37,250 nt of DNA from Thiobacillus sp. (GTDB lineage Bacteria > Pseudomonadota > Gammaproteobacteria > Burkholderiales > Thiobacillaceae). The DNA is taken from the NCBI GenBank assembly GCA_021166845.1, contig JAJPEP010000082.1, forward strand, positions 1 through 37,250, written 5' to 3'. Of this stretch, positions 1 through 11,100 are shown piece by piece. A program made the translations under genes and the position numbers. Position 1 is the first letter of the stretch, and every line of letters begins with the position of its first letter. Below the pieces are notes generated by a model. The model ran no database searches and was not told where the DNA came from. It saw only the letters and a program-made list of their open reading frames with translations.

Positions 1-115
1 GATATGCGCGGCGGCAGGCGTTCGCCGCACCCAGAAGCGACCGGGACGACCAGCGGGCAGGTCTGATCAGCCCGGCGATATGAAGACACAAACCGGTTTT
101 GGATTTTGAACGGTA

Positions 116-412
116 GTGGGAGAGATAAATGATGGCGAGAAGAAACAATGCGAAGCTGACCCCTTTGGTTATTTGCTCGATGGGGGTATCCAGGACGACA
201 TCCTGGCCGGTCGTGGCGGCCACGATGTTCTGTTTGGCGAGGCGGGCATCGACCAGCTCTTTGGTGAAGCCGGAAACGACATTCTGCTGGGCGGCGACGT
301 ATTGTGGGGCGATTCGCCCAATGCACCGTCGGCACGCTGGCATTACTCGATTTGCAACAGAATCAATCGCAAAATCATCGGCTTACCCGCACCTACAACT
401 AAAGTTGTATAG
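116..412 (+). pseudogene. Remnant of an RTX (calcium-binding nonapeptide) protein
   Basis: Residues about 20-60 of this 98-residue frame are RTX repeats of the GGxGxDxLx type (for example GEAGIDQLFGEAGNDILLGG). They are followed by [10 protein letters not shown], which also occurs in the complete RTX lipase downstream at about 7770-7800. There is no lipase or secretion domain. The N-terminus is not RTX-like, and after about 345 the frame leaves RTX sequence and reads into a spacer resembling the one that ends the first lipase at 4083. One repeat also appears shortened just before [11 protein letters not shown] read it as the relic of a third RTX paralogue, broken at both ends. Whether it is translated is unknown. 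Bases 1-115 upstream hold nothing I recognise. Confidence 0.6.
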
Positions 413-414
413 AC
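393..414. promoter_or_regulatory. Perfect palindrome upstream of exported-protein gene, copy A
   Basis: TACAACT-AA-AGTTGTA (394-409) is a perfect 7+2+7 dyad. All 22 bases of 393-414 recur at 4116-4137. About 52 bases downstream of each copy lies a second shared block (aaaccct...gcaat). A dyad of this kind a fixed distance before a conserved block suggests an activator site with its promoter, perhaps for a LuxR/NarL-type regulator. The regulator type is an inference. Confidence 0.5.
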
Positions 415-460
415 CGCCGCCGGGCCGGTAAGTCACAGTTCGAGAAACCCTGCCGATGCA

Positions 461-1291
461 ATGTCGGGGGCAGAGAAAACACACAGAGGGGGAGGTTCAA
501 ACCATATCGAGTCACGTCATTTCCGCGTGCGGGGCAGGCGCACACCTGAGGCAGCGGTTCATCGCGGTGGGGAGAAAGCCATAAACAAGAGATCGGTCAA
601 GGCCGGGTTGCTTTGCGTTTCACTGATGATTCTGGGAGGCGGCATGAGCGCGGAAGCAGGTTTATTCGGGCTGGGCGGGGCAAGCTGGAAAGAGGAAGTG
701 CTGCTGCACGATGGCCAGAAAATCATCGTGGAGCGGTCGGTTGAACGCGGCGGGCGGCGTGAACTTGGCCAGAGGCTGCCCATCAAGGAGCAGAGCCTGA
801 CCTTCACCCTGCCCGGCACAATTGAAAAGGTGACCTGGGAAGACAACTTTACCCAGGATGTTGGCGGCGCCAATTTTTTGCCCATGCAACTGGAGATTCG
901 CAAAGACATAGCTTACTTGGTGGCCTATCCGATGGGATGCCAGTCCTACAACAAGTGGGGGCGGCCTAACCCGCCTTATGTCGTCTTCAAATATCAAGGC
1001 AAGTCATGGCAACGCATCTCGCTTCAAGAATTGCCAGTGGAATTCAAAACACCGAATTTGATTTTTTCCTCACCCGACAGCGAAGCTGAAAAGACGGGGC
1101 AGCGCATCGTTTCAGCGGAGACGATCAAGGCTCTGTATGAAGGCTACAAGCAACCCGAATTTAAAACCATCCTGCGGGAGGCGTATCCGACGGCGGCGGG
1201 TGGGTGTGCAGAGATGATTTATTACAAAGGTGCATGGGTTGGCCCGGGCGACTCAATTGGCAAGCGAATGATGGATCGTAAGGCCAAATAA
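461..1291 (+). CDS. Small exported protein, paralogue A (unknown family, [11 protein letters not shown] type)
   Basis: I do not recognise a named family. The core starts at the motif [11 protein letters not shown], has a conserved [16 protein letters not shown] block, and ends with a [11 protein letters not shown] motif, all shared with the paralogue at 4411-5190. A hydrophobic signal segment ([12 protein letters not shown]) precedes the core. The lipobox cysteine of the paralogue (MSAC) is replaced by Glu (MSAEAG), so this copy would be a soluble periplasmic or secreted protein rather than a lipoprotein. The start is uncertain. ATG 461 adds about 40 unconserved residues before the signal. 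The position matching the paralogue's start is ATA at 581, after a good GGGGAGAAA ribosome site, so the original ATG may have mutated. It lies 34 bases before the first RTX lipase. Pairing with a lipase in both copies suggests a partner role such as chaperone, inhibitor or immunity protein. Confidence 0.65.
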   Translation: MSGAEKTHRGGGSNHIESRHFRVRGRRTPEAAVHRGGEKAINKRSVKAGLLCVSLMILGGGMSAEAGLFGLGGASWKEEVLLHDGQKIIVERSVERGGRRELGQRLPIKEQSLTFTLPGTIEKVTWEDNFTQDVGGANFLPMQLEIRKDIAYLVAYPMGCQSYNKWGRPNPPYVVFKYQGKSWQRISLQELPVEFKTPNLIFSSPDSEAEKTGQRIVSAETIKALYEGYKQPEFKTILREAYPTAAGGCAEMIYYKGAWVGPGDSIGKRMMDRKAK

Positions 1292-1325
1292 ATTTCGCAA
1301 TGTGTTTCTTCAGGGAGAAATAATC

Positions 1326-4244
1326 ATGGCAAACGCAATTGAATATGCATTGATGGCTGGCGCTTCATACATTTCCAACCGCGCTGACCTAAATAAATTT
1401 CCTATTCCGCAAGGATGGGAAAAAGTTGTGGATCCAGATTCCTACTTTTTGGATCCAGTATCAGGCTTTGAAGCCATCTCATTTACCAATGGTCCCGACA
1501 TCGTCATCTCCTTTGCTGGCACCGACTTCAGTCTGGAGGGTATTAGTGATTTTACAAATGCCAACATTCCCCTTGTGCTGGGCATCGTGTCCGAGCAGCT
1601 CAAGCTGGCAGCGGAATACTACCTGCAAGTCAAAGCGGTCAACCCAACTGCCCACATCACCCTCACCGGCCACAGCCTGGGCGGCGGTTTGGCTGCGCTG
1701 GTCGGAGTCTTCTTTGGGGAAACCGCTTTTACCTTCGACCAGGCCCCGTTTGCCCAGACTGCCAAGTTAGGTGCGACTGTGCTTAAAAGCTATCTGCTGA
1801 CCGATGGCTATACAGAAGCTGAACTGAGCAGCCTCACCAATTTCATCAGCCTGCAAGAAATCAATGGCGGTATCCCCAACGAAGGCCTGGTCACCAACCT
1901 CAACGTCCAGGGCGAAATTGTCAGTCTGGGTTCCGCCCTGCGCATCGGCAATTCAGCCGGCATCCCGCAAGGCACCCCATTCGACCCGCTAGACGTTTCC
2001 TTCGCCATCGACCTTCACTCGGAAGCTCTGCTCAGCGCCTTGTTGCAGAGCAACCAGTCCGCCGCTTCCGGTCAGTCCTTGAGCGACGTCACTGTCAAAC
2101 TGCCTGATTTGCTGAAGATGATATTTAGCGACCAGTTGTTTGCGCATCCGGTCGACAAAAGCAATACGACAGAAGAGAACTTTCTTGAACGTCTCGTCCG
2201 CCATGAAGCGGGTGTAGGAGTAACCGCCACCGCTGCCGCCATTGCCGCCGATGCAATGGTCGCCCGCTTCACATCCGACCTCTGGAAAGTCGCCCAAGAC
2301 GGCGGCTTCACTCTCACCAACACTCACATCACCAACACCCTCGTGGCGTTCGCCATGCAGAAATACTACGAAGAGCCCGCGAGCGGTGAGGATCATGGGA
2401 AGGAGCTTTTCACATCCGTCTCCGGCGGCATCCGCTTCGACCGCACCGATGTGTCGGCGTCGCTATTTAACACCAAGGGTTGGCAACTATATTTCCAGAA
2501 CTATCTGAACACCCTCACCCTGGAAGAACACCAAATCGTCGAGCGGCTTCTGCCCGCCGCCACTGACTGGTTCATCCAGGCCGGCAGCGTCAGCATGAGC
2601 GCCACCGCCGATGTCAGCAAAGCCTTCATGGTCGGCGGCATCGGCGCCGACTGGATGGCGGGCGGCAGCCAGGCCGACCTCCTGATCGGCAACGCAGGCG
2701 ACGACACCCTCAAGGGCGGCGCCAACAACGACACCCTGATCGGCGGGGCCGGTTTTGATACGTATGTCGCCAACGCGGGCGATGGTTACGACACCGTCCT
2801 CGACACCGACGGCACCGGCTCCATCGTCCTTGACGGCGTAACCCTCGCCGGCGGCGCCCTCGTATCCGGCACCACCAACGTCTGGAAGAACGCCGCCCAG
2901 GGCATCACCTACACCCTCAAAGGCAGCGGCGCGAGCCAGGTATTGCTCATCAGCAAAGACGGCAGCACCGACGGCATCCGGGTGCAAGGCTGGCAAAGCG
3001 GCCAGCTCGGCCTGACCATGGCGGGCGCCCCTGCTCTCTCAACCACCACCCCCATCGTCGGCCTTGACGGCTACAGCGACGCCCTCACCGGCGCCGGCGG
3101 CGCCGACCTCGTGCAAGGTCTTTCCGGAAACGACGCCCTCGACGGCAGCGCCGGCGACGACATCGTCGAAGGCGGTGTGGGCGACGACATCCTCGCCGGC
3201 AACAGCGGCAGCGACCTCGTCTACGGCGGCGCCGGCCGCGACATGATCCTCTCCGCCACCGGGCTGAACCTCTCCTGGCCATTTACCCATAGCGGCGACT
3301 GGTATGCCCCCGCAGGTGCCGGCGCCGTGTGGACCCAGGGCCGGGTGTGGGGCATCTATGCCAGCGGCGACGGCAGCGAAACCATCGATGGTGGCGGCTC
3401 GCTTGCCCAGGACAGCGCCCCCGACATCGTCTTCGCCGGAGACGACGACGACAAGGTTGTAGGCGGGCTCGGCGCCGACTACGTCGACGGTGGGTTGAAC
3501 AACGACTCATTGTGGGGCCATGGCGGCAACGACGTCGTCGACGGCGGTGACGGCGACGACTACATCCTGGGCGACGGCATCCTTGAGCCGGGCTTTTACC
3601 AGACCCTGACCGAAACCCAGCATGGCAACGACGTGCTCGATGGCGGAGCGGGAAACGACAGCCTTGTCGGCGGCGGCAAAGACGATGGCCTGTTTGGCGG
3701 GATCGGCAACGACAAACTCTACGGCGACGACCAGACCGAGGCCTACCTGGCGGGGCAATCCCACGGCAATGACTACCTCGACGGCGGCGCGGACGACGAC
3801 GACCTGTACGGCGGCGGCAAGGACGACACCCTGATAGGCGGCATTGGCGCCGACAAGCTGTGGGGCGACGCCGACGATGAAGCCGACCTGGCGGGCTTGC
3901 ATCACGGCAACGACTATCTCGATGGCGGCGACGGCAACGACCAACTGGTCGGCGGGGGCGGCAACGACATTCTGGTTGGCGGCATCGGCGTCGACGCGAT
4001 GTTTGGCGACGCGCGCCCTGAGACCACCCTGGCCGCGCTGTACGAGGGCGACGACATCCTGTATGGGGAAGCGGGCGAGACTAAATGTCACGATAAATCA
4101 GTCGGTTACTCGCATCTACAACTAAAGTTGTATAGACAAGCATCAAGGCGCCCAGACACAGTCCGGCAAAACCCTCAGGCGCAATACTTGGGGATCGGAA
4201 GAAAACAGGGGGAGTCATGTATTGCAATCTTCATGACCGCATGA
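1326..4244 (+). CDS. RTX lipase, paralogue 1, C-terminally truncated
   Basis: The N-terminal 300 or so residues form an alpha/beta-hydrolase of the class 3 lipase type. The nucleophile elbow is GHSLGG, with Ser117 as the predicted catalytic serine. RTX repeats of the GGxGxDxLx type begin near residue 440 and continue, with inserted non-repeat segments, to about 4080. ATG 1326 is chosen over the in-frame ATG at 1302 because it has an AGGGAGA ribosome site and matches the start of the paralogue at 5193. After GDDILYGEAGE the frame abruptly leaves RTX sequence and its last 54 residues translate the spacer of the next gene pair. The C-terminal type I secretion signal of the family is therefore missing. 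Stretches of more than 60 bases (2290-2361 against 6152-6223) are nearly identical to paralogue 2, indicating recent duplication or gene conversion. It may be non-exported or a pseudogene. Confidence 0.8.
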   Translation: MANAIEYALMAGASYISNRADLNKFPIPQGWEKVVDPDSYFLDPVSGFEAISFTNGPDIVISFAGTDFSLEGISDFTNANIPLVLGIVSEQLKLAAEYYLQVKAVNPTAHITLTGHSLGGGLAALVGVFFGETAFTFDQAPFAQTAKLGATVLKSYLLTDGYTEAELSSLTNFISLQEINGGIPNEGLVTNLNVQGEIVSLGSALRIGNSAGIPQGTPFDPLDVSFAIDLHSEALLSALLQSNQSAASGQSLSDVTVKLPDLLKMIFSDQLFAHPVDKSNTTEENFLERLVRHEAGVGVTATAAAIAADAMVARFTSDLWKVAQDGGFTLTNTHITNTLVAFAMQKYYEEPASGEDHGKELFTSVSGGIRFDRTDVSASLFNTKGWQLYFQNYLNTLTLEEHQIVERLLPAATDWFIQAGSVSMSATADVSKAFMVGGIGADWMAGGSQADLLIGNAGDDTLKGGANNDTLIGGAGFDTYVANAGDGYDTVLDTDGTGSIVLDGVTLAGGALVSGTTNVWKNAAQGITYTLKGSGASQVLLISKDGSTDGIRVQGWQSGQLGLTMAGAPALSTTTPIVGLDGYSDALTGAGGADLVQGLSGNDALDGSAGDDIVEGGVGDDILAGNSGSDLVYGGAGRDMILSATGLNLSWPFTHSGDWYAPAGAGAVWTQGRVWGIYASGDGSETIDGGGSLAQDSAPDIVFAGDDDDKVVGGLGADYVDGGLNNDSLWGHGGNDVVDGGDGDDYILGDGILEPGFYQTLTETQHGNDVLDGGAGNDSLVGGGKDDGLFGGIGNDKLYGDDQTEAYLAGQSHGNDYLDGGADDDDLYGGGKDDTLIGGIGADKLWGDADDEADLAGLHHGNDYLDGGDGNDQLVGGGGNDILVGGIGVDAMFGDARPETTLAALYEGDDILYGEAGETKCHDKSVGYSHLQLKLYRQASRRPDTVRQNPQAQYLGIGRKQGESCIAIFMTA
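4116..4137. promoter_or_regulatory. Perfect palindrome upstream of exported-protein gene, copy B
   Basis: This is the second exact copy of the 22-base element at 393-414, with the same TACAACT-AA-AGTTGTA dyad (4117-4132). It lies inside the out-of-frame tail of the truncated lipase. The downstream aaaccct...gcaat block is 53 bases away, against 52 in copy A. The flanking bases before the palindrome are also partly conserved, so the shared module is longer than the dyad itself. Confidence 0.5.
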
Positions 4245-4410
4245 AAGCCATACGGGCAGATCGGCTGAGTTCGCTGCTGCGCTGGGTGTTGTCGGCGCAT
4301 CGGAACTCGCCGAAACGTTCAATTGCCGTGAGGCGGTTAAAGCTTGGCCTCGACAGACGGACCGGCCAGCAGAATGGCATCGGCAATGACAACGAACGGA
4401 GGCTCGCGGC

Positions 4411-5190
4411 ATGAAGAAGGGAGCAACGATGAGGCACTGGCTGTTGGCAGTTTCACTGATGATTCTGGGAGGCGGCATGAGCGCGTGCGCGATGGGTGAC
4501 AAGATGAGCTGGAAAGAAGAGGTCCTGCTGCACGACGGCAAGAAGATCATTGTGGAGCGGTCCCAGACTTATGGCGGGCGGCATGAAATCGGGCAGTCAC
4601 CGCCGATCAGGGAGCACACCATTTCTTTCTCTCTGCCAAGCTCAAACAAGACCCTCACCTTCAAGAGCGAATACAGCGTAGACGTTGGGCGCGCCAACCT
4701 TAACCTGCTGGCACTGCATGTGTTGAACGGCACGCCCTACATTGTCGCCGAGCCGAACCTATGTCTTGCCTACAACAAGTGGGGACGACCGAACCCACCT
4801 TATGTCATCTTCAAATATGACGGTAAAGCATGGCAGCGCATTCCCTTTTCGCAGCTTCCTGCCGACTTCAAGGCAATTAATCTGATCGTCAACAATGGGC
4901 GCGAAGAAGACATTCAGCGAGCCGCTAGCGGGCCGGGCTACGTTTCCGTGGCAGATGTCCAGCACATCAACAGCAGCCTCCAGCAACCCGAATACAAAAC
5001 CATTCTGCGGGAAGCGTATCCGACTGCGGCGGGTGGTTGTAGCGAAATGGTTCGTGTCAACGATGGTTGGGAAGGGCTAGGTTTTTTTAGTGGTCAACCC
5101 ACTTATGAAGCATGTTTGAAATACTGTGCTCAAAAAGGTGTAAGCGAACAAAATTGTCCGTGTAACTCGATCTTCAAGGGGAGAAAATAA
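4411..5190 (+). CDS. Putative lipoprotein, paralogue B (unknown family, [11 protein letters not shown] type)
   Basis: This is a paralogue of the exported protein at 461-1291. It shares the signal segment [12 protein letters not shown], the motif EEVLLHDG, the [16 protein letters not shown] block and the [11 protein letters not shown] motif. Here the signal ends in MSAC, a plausible lipobox, so it is probably a lipoprotein acylated at that cysteine. ATG 4411 has a GGAGG-type ribosome site 8 bases upstream. ATG 4429 (MRHWLL) is also possible, after AAGGGAG. Its C-terminus is longer than that of paralogue A and carries four cysteines in the last 35 residues ([11 protein letters not shown]...CPC), which could form disulfides in the periplasm. 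The stop is 2 bases before the next lipase start, so the two are surely co-translated. Function is unknown; a lipase-partner or immunity role is an inference from the repeated pairing. Confidence 0.75.
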   Translation: MKKGATMRHWLLAVSLMILGGGMSACAMGDKMSWKEEVLLHDGKKIIVERSQTYGGRHEIGQSPPIREHTISFSLPSSNKTLTFKSEYSVDVGRANLNLLALHVLNGTPYIVAEPNLCLAYNKWGRPNPPYVIFKYDGKAWQRIPFSQLPADFKAINLIVNNGREEDIQRAASGPGYVSVADVQHINSSLQQPEYKTILREAYPTAAGGCSEMVRVNDGWEGLGFFSGQPTYEACLKYCAQKGVSEQNCPCNSIFKGRK

Positions 5191-5192
5191 TC

Positions 5193-8100
5193 ATGACTAT
5201 TTCAATCGAATATGCATTGATGGCTGGGGCTTCCTATATTTCCACTCGCTTGGACTCGAACAAATTTCCAACACCACAGGGATGGACTGAAATAACAGGG
5301 TTACGCAAAAATGACCCAAGCACTGGTTTTGAGGCAACGCATTTCAAAAATGGCACCTCTATCGTCATCTCCTTTGCCGGAACTTACGACAAAGACATCA
5401 CGGGTGACATTGCAGCCGACATTGGCCTTGCCACTGGCGTGGGGTCGGCACAATTGCTGCAGGCCGCGCAATATTACCTGACAGTCAAGCGGCTGAACCC
5501 TTCCGCCACAATTACCCTAACCGGCCATAGTCTGGGCGGCGGTTTAGCTGCTTTGGTCGGTGTATTCTTTGGCGTATCGGCCACCACGTTTGACCAGGCG
5601 CCGTTTGCCAATACCGCAGAAAAGAATCTGCTCACAACCGATGCTGCGGTGTTGCTCAAGGCCGACCTGTTGGCCAGCGGCTACACCGCAACCGAACTTG
5701 ACGGCCTGACAAACTTCTTGCAACTGCGCCAGGACAATGGCGGCATTCCCAATGCCAATCTCATCAACACCATTCGCGTGGATGGTGAATTTCTCTCCGA
5801 ACTGCCTTTCAGCCTCTACGATCCCATCGGCAACCCGGCCACCTTGATTCAGCACGGCCCTACCAGTATCGCAGGCACTGAGCTACACGCTCAATCCCTG
5901 CTCACCGCTTTTTTGCAAAGCCAACAGACCGCCACCGCAGGCAAAGCATTGAACGACGTGACGTACAAACTCACTGAGTTGCTGGCGATGCTGTTCGACA
6001 AGGATTTGTATTCCTTTGACACGGACAAGTCTGATGAGAACTTCCTCGAACGCCTGGTCAAGCATGAAGCCGGAGTGCGTGACTCTGTAACAGGCGTAAC
6101 CACCTTGGTCGCCGACCAGATGGTCACACGCTTCACGGAGGACATGTGGAAAGTCGCCCAGGACGGTGGCTTCACTCTCACCAACACTCACATCACCAAC
6201 ACCCTCGTGGCGTTCGCCATGCAGTTCTATTACGAAAGTGCCAAGGCCACCGACTCAAGCAAGACGCTGTTCAGCACCGACGGCCTGACAGGCGGCATCC
6301 GCTTCGACCGTACAGACGTATCGGCTTCGCTATCAAGCGCCAAGGGCTGGCAGCTATATTTCCAGAATTACCTGAACACCCTCACCCTCGAAGAACACCG
6401 CATCGTCCTGCAACTCCTGCCCGCCGCCACCGACTGGTTCATTCAGGCCGGCAGCGTCAGCATGAGCGCCACCGCCGACGTTAGTAAAGCCTTCATGGTC
6501 GGCGGCATCGGCGCCGACTGGATGGTAGGCGGCAGCGAGGCCGACCTGTTGATCGGCAATGCAGGCGACGACCATCTTGGCGGTGGCAAGAACAACGACA
6601 CCCTGATCGGCGGGGCGGGTTTTGACACCTATGTCATCAATGCGGGCGACGGTTACGACACCATCCTCGACAGCGACGGATCGGGCTTAATCGTGTTCGA
6701 CACCCTGCAAGCCCAAGGCAGCGCCGGCGTGGCCCCAGACAAGTGGTATCAGTTGGACACCGACAACTGGATCGACGCCCAGAACGGCATCACCTATACC
6801 CGCGTCGCCGTTGCGGGCGACACCCAGCTTTTTATCCGCAAAGGCGACAACAATGTATTGGTCAAGGGGTGGTCGGAAGGCGAGCTTGGGATAGCCCTTG
6901 GCGTGGGGAGCACGCCCCCCGATCCCGCTACTCTCCTCACCGGCCTCGCCTCCGCCAACTACCTCGAAGCCGCGCCCGGCGGCCAGCGCGTCGAAGGGCT
7001 TGCCGGAGCCGACATGATCATGGGTTCCGGTTTCAGCGGCGCCGACCATTTGTTGGGCGGCGACGGCAACGACTGGATTGTAGGCAACGGCGGAGCCGAC
7101 CTCATCGAGGGCGGCCTCGGCGACGACTACATCAGCGGCATAGACATCAACAGCCAGGCCTATGGCGGCGACGGCAACGACCTTATCACCGCCGCCGTGG
7201 CCGAAGGCGTCCAGCTACTCAACATCGGCAACCCCGACATCCCCGGCCTCACTGCCGACATCGTCTGGGCCGACGCCCACAGCGGCTTCGGTTTGAGCGC
7301 ATTCCTGACGTATGACAGTGCCGGCAACCTCGACCTCGGTCATGGCTCCGTGCCTCTGGCCCCCTACGGCGGCGCATCCGCCCTCGGCGGCGGCTGGAGC
7401 TTCAGCATGGACTTTGGCGGAGGCACCTGGACCATCACCTACACCCATCCCACCCTCGCCCCCGCCGGCAAGACCCCCACCGGCTACTGGGAACACTTCA
7501 TCGTCTCGGGCATCAGCCTTACCGAAGGCGTGTTCCTGTTCGGCGAAGCCGGCGACGACCTGATTGTCGGCAACGACGGTGCGGACTACCTTGACGGCGG
7601 CAGCGGGATGGACCAGCTGTTCGGGCATGCCGGAAACGATGTGCTGGATGGGGGCACGGAAGACGACACGCTGGCGGGAGGCGACGGCCAGGACATCCTG
7701 CTGGGGGGTGAGCACAACGACGAACTGTATGGCGAACAGCAGGACGATGTGCTGATCGGCGGCAGCGGCGACGATGTGCTGTGGGGCGACTCGCCCAATG
7801 CGCTGCTGGCCGCGTGGGATGGCGCCGACCATCTCGATGGTGGTGATGGCGATGACCAGCTGGGAGGCGGGGGCGGTGACGATACGCTGCTGGGCGGCCA
7901 GGGCGCCGACCTGTTGTTGGGCGAAGCCGGGAACGACACCCTGGACGGCGGCGCTGGAATGGACTTCCTGCTCGGTGGTGACGGTGAAGACACCCTGTAC
8001 GGAGGGGATGATATCGACGAACTGCAAGGAGGCGCCGAAAATGACGTGCTCGATGGTGGTGACGGCGACGACACTCTGTTTGGCGAAGATGGGAATGATG

Positions 8101-11100
8101 TGCTCGTGGGCGGCGCGGGTGCCGACTACCTGGCCGGGGAGGCAGGCGACGATATCTATCTTGATGTGACTAGCTTGGACACGGTGGACGACACCGAAGG
8201 CGCAAACGTACTCGTGCTAGATCAGGCCACCGGCCTCGCGGAGAGCAATGCGCTGAGTACGACAAATAACGGCATAACGCTCCATGTCATATTGAGTAAC
8301 GGCGAGACGCTGACGCTGCAAAACGCCCCGTTTGGAATGAACGCCAGGCTGCAGTTTGCCGGTGGTGATGAGCTGGATCTGGAAACCCTGGTGGGCGAGA
8401 CGCTTGCCATCCCACTCAATCTCATCAACGACGACAGCGGCGGCAGAGTGTATGGCGGGGCAGGAAATGATGTACTGAGGGGCGGCGCGGGGAACGACAC
8501 GCTGGCAGGCCACAATGGAGATGATGTCTTGAGAGGACTAGGCGGAAACGACGTTTTCGATGGTGGCGCAGGAAATGACGAGATCTATGGCCACGTAGGA
8601 AACGACACTTATTATTTTGGCAAGGGAGACGGGCAAGACCTCGTCCACGACTACTACGATACCTCTGCGGGGCGGTTAGATTTGCTGCAGTTTAAAGATG
8701 GCGTAACACCTGGCGAGATCGTGGTCAGCCAATCGGGAGACGATTTGGTACTTACGATTGCGGGTACTACTGACAAGGTTGTGCTGGACTTTTACTTTGT
8801 CTGGGATCCCCTGAGCCCATCTAACCCGATTCAGCAGGTGAAATTTGCTGACGGTACAACCTGGGACATGAACGCACTGCTTGACATGTTGTTCGCTGGC
8901 ACCCCTGCGGATGACATCATTACTGGTACATATGATGACGACACCATCAACGGCCAGAAGGGCGACGACAATTTGCAGGGGCTCAACGGTGATGACACGC
9001 TCAATGGCGGTGCAGGCGATGACACGCTGAGCGGCGAAAATGGCAACGATATATTCGACGGGGGTACGGGAAACGACACACTTGAGGGTGGCGGGCACAA
9101 TGATATCTATCTCTTTGGCAAAGGAGACGGGCAAGACATTATTCTGGCTTCCTACAATTCCGCTGCGAGCATTCTGCAGTTCAAAGCCGGTGTTTCCGCC
9201 AGTGAAATCACGGCTACCCGGGTTCTCAACCCACAAGGGCAGTATTGGGGCGGCGATCTGGTGCTCTCGATTTCCGGTACTGCCGACACGGTGACGATCA
9301 AGGACTTTTTCCTCAGCGACGACCCGCTCAACAGCTATAACCCGGTTCAGCAGGTGAAGTTTGATGACGGCACCATTTGGGATATTGCAACGATCGAGGC
9401 TAAGCTAGCCACCAATCATGCGCCTGTATTGTTGATCTCCCTGCCCGACCAGGCGGCAGCCCAAGGCAGCACCTTCAATTATACCGTCGCGTCCAATGCA
9501 TTCACCGACCCCGACGCAGGCGACACGCTCACGTACGGCGTCACCTTGGCCGACGGCAGCGCTCTGCCGTCGTGGCTTAGCTTCAACACCGCAACGCGAA
9601 TTTTCAGCGGTACGCCGGACATACCCGGAACGATTAGCGTGCGCGTGACCGCGAAGGATACCAGCAACCTGACGGTATCAGACGTCTTCGATATCACCGT
9701 CAGCTTGCAGAACCTTACTCTAAACGGAACCTCTGGCGCTGACACGTTGACCGGCGGTGCCGGCAACGACACCCTTAACGGTCTGGCGGGCAATGACACG
9801 CTCAACGGCAATGCCGGCAATGACCGGCTGGATGGCGGCACGGGTAATGACACCATGGTGGGCGGTGCGGGTGACGACACTTACATCGTTGACAGCACCC
9901 TCGACGTTGTCACCGAAAACCTGAGCGAAGGTGCCGACAATGTGCAATCCAGCGTGACCTACACGCTGGCGGCCAACGTCGAGGACCTCGCCCTCACTGG
10001 CACGGCATCAATCAACGGGATAGGCAACGCCGCCAGCAACACCCTCGCTGGCAACGCTGCAGATAATGTACTAGATGGTGGTACAGGTGCCGACACGATG
10101 ACGGGCGGCCTTGGCAACGACACCTACGTTGTGGATAACGCAGGTGATGGTGTGACCGAAGGTGCGAGCGCTGGTGTCGACACAGTTCAGTCCAGCATTA
10201 ACTACACCCTTGGTGCCAACATTGAGAACCTTGCCCTCACCGGCGCCGCTACCATCAGCGGCACGGGCAACAGCCTGGAAAACATACTGGCAGGAAATAA
10301 CGCGGCCAACATTCTGACAGGTGGGGCAGGCAACGACACCTACGTCTTTGGCAAGGGTTCCGGCCAGGATACGGTTAACAGCTACGATACGGCCGCGGGC
10401 AAGATTGACACAGTTCAATTTGATTCGACCGTCGATCCGACAGAAGTGCAAGTCAGCCGCATCGGCAATGACTTGGTGCTGTCGATCACTGGCACTACCG
10501 ACACCCTCACTATCCAGCAATACATGGACAACGACGGTGTTACCCCATTTTCGGTTGAGCAGATCAGGTTCTCCGGGGGAACGATTTGGGATCTGGAAAC
10601 AGTCAAGACAAAACTAGCAAGCAATCTGGCCCCTGAATTGACAGCCACACTTCCGGACCAAGAGGCAACCGAGGGCAACTTCTTCAGCTACATCGTAGAC
10701 GTTAAGGCTTTCACTGATCCCGATGCAGGCGACACGCTGACCTATAGTGCCAGCTTGGCGGATGGTGGTGTCTTGCCATCGTGGCTAAGCTTCGATGCCA
10801 CGACGCGCACGTTTGGCGGCACACCGAGTATGCCCGGGACGATCAGCGTGCTTGTGACTGCGATGGATGCCGGCAATCTGGCGGCATCCGACATCTTCGA
10901 TATCGACATTGCCAGTGCACCGCCCATCACACTCAATGGAACCTCGGGCCCCAACACGCTGAATGGCGGTGTGGGCCACGACACCCTCAATGGCTTGGCT
11001 GGGAACGATATCCTGAATGGCAATGAGGGTAACGACATTCTGAATGGTGGTGCAGGCAATGACACCTTGTCGGGTGGTGGCGGTGATGACCTTTTCCTGG

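Noticed and set aside
4217..4414. Small plus-strand frame before paralogue B, with a purine-rich ribosome-like site
   Set aside because: It has no counterpart before paralogue A and no recognisable protein features; it lies in the leader of the lipoprotein gene.
7540..8150. Tandem DNA repeats as a mobile or satellite element
   Set aside because: The repetition comes from codons of the GGxGxDxLx RTX motif and stays in frame within the lipase.
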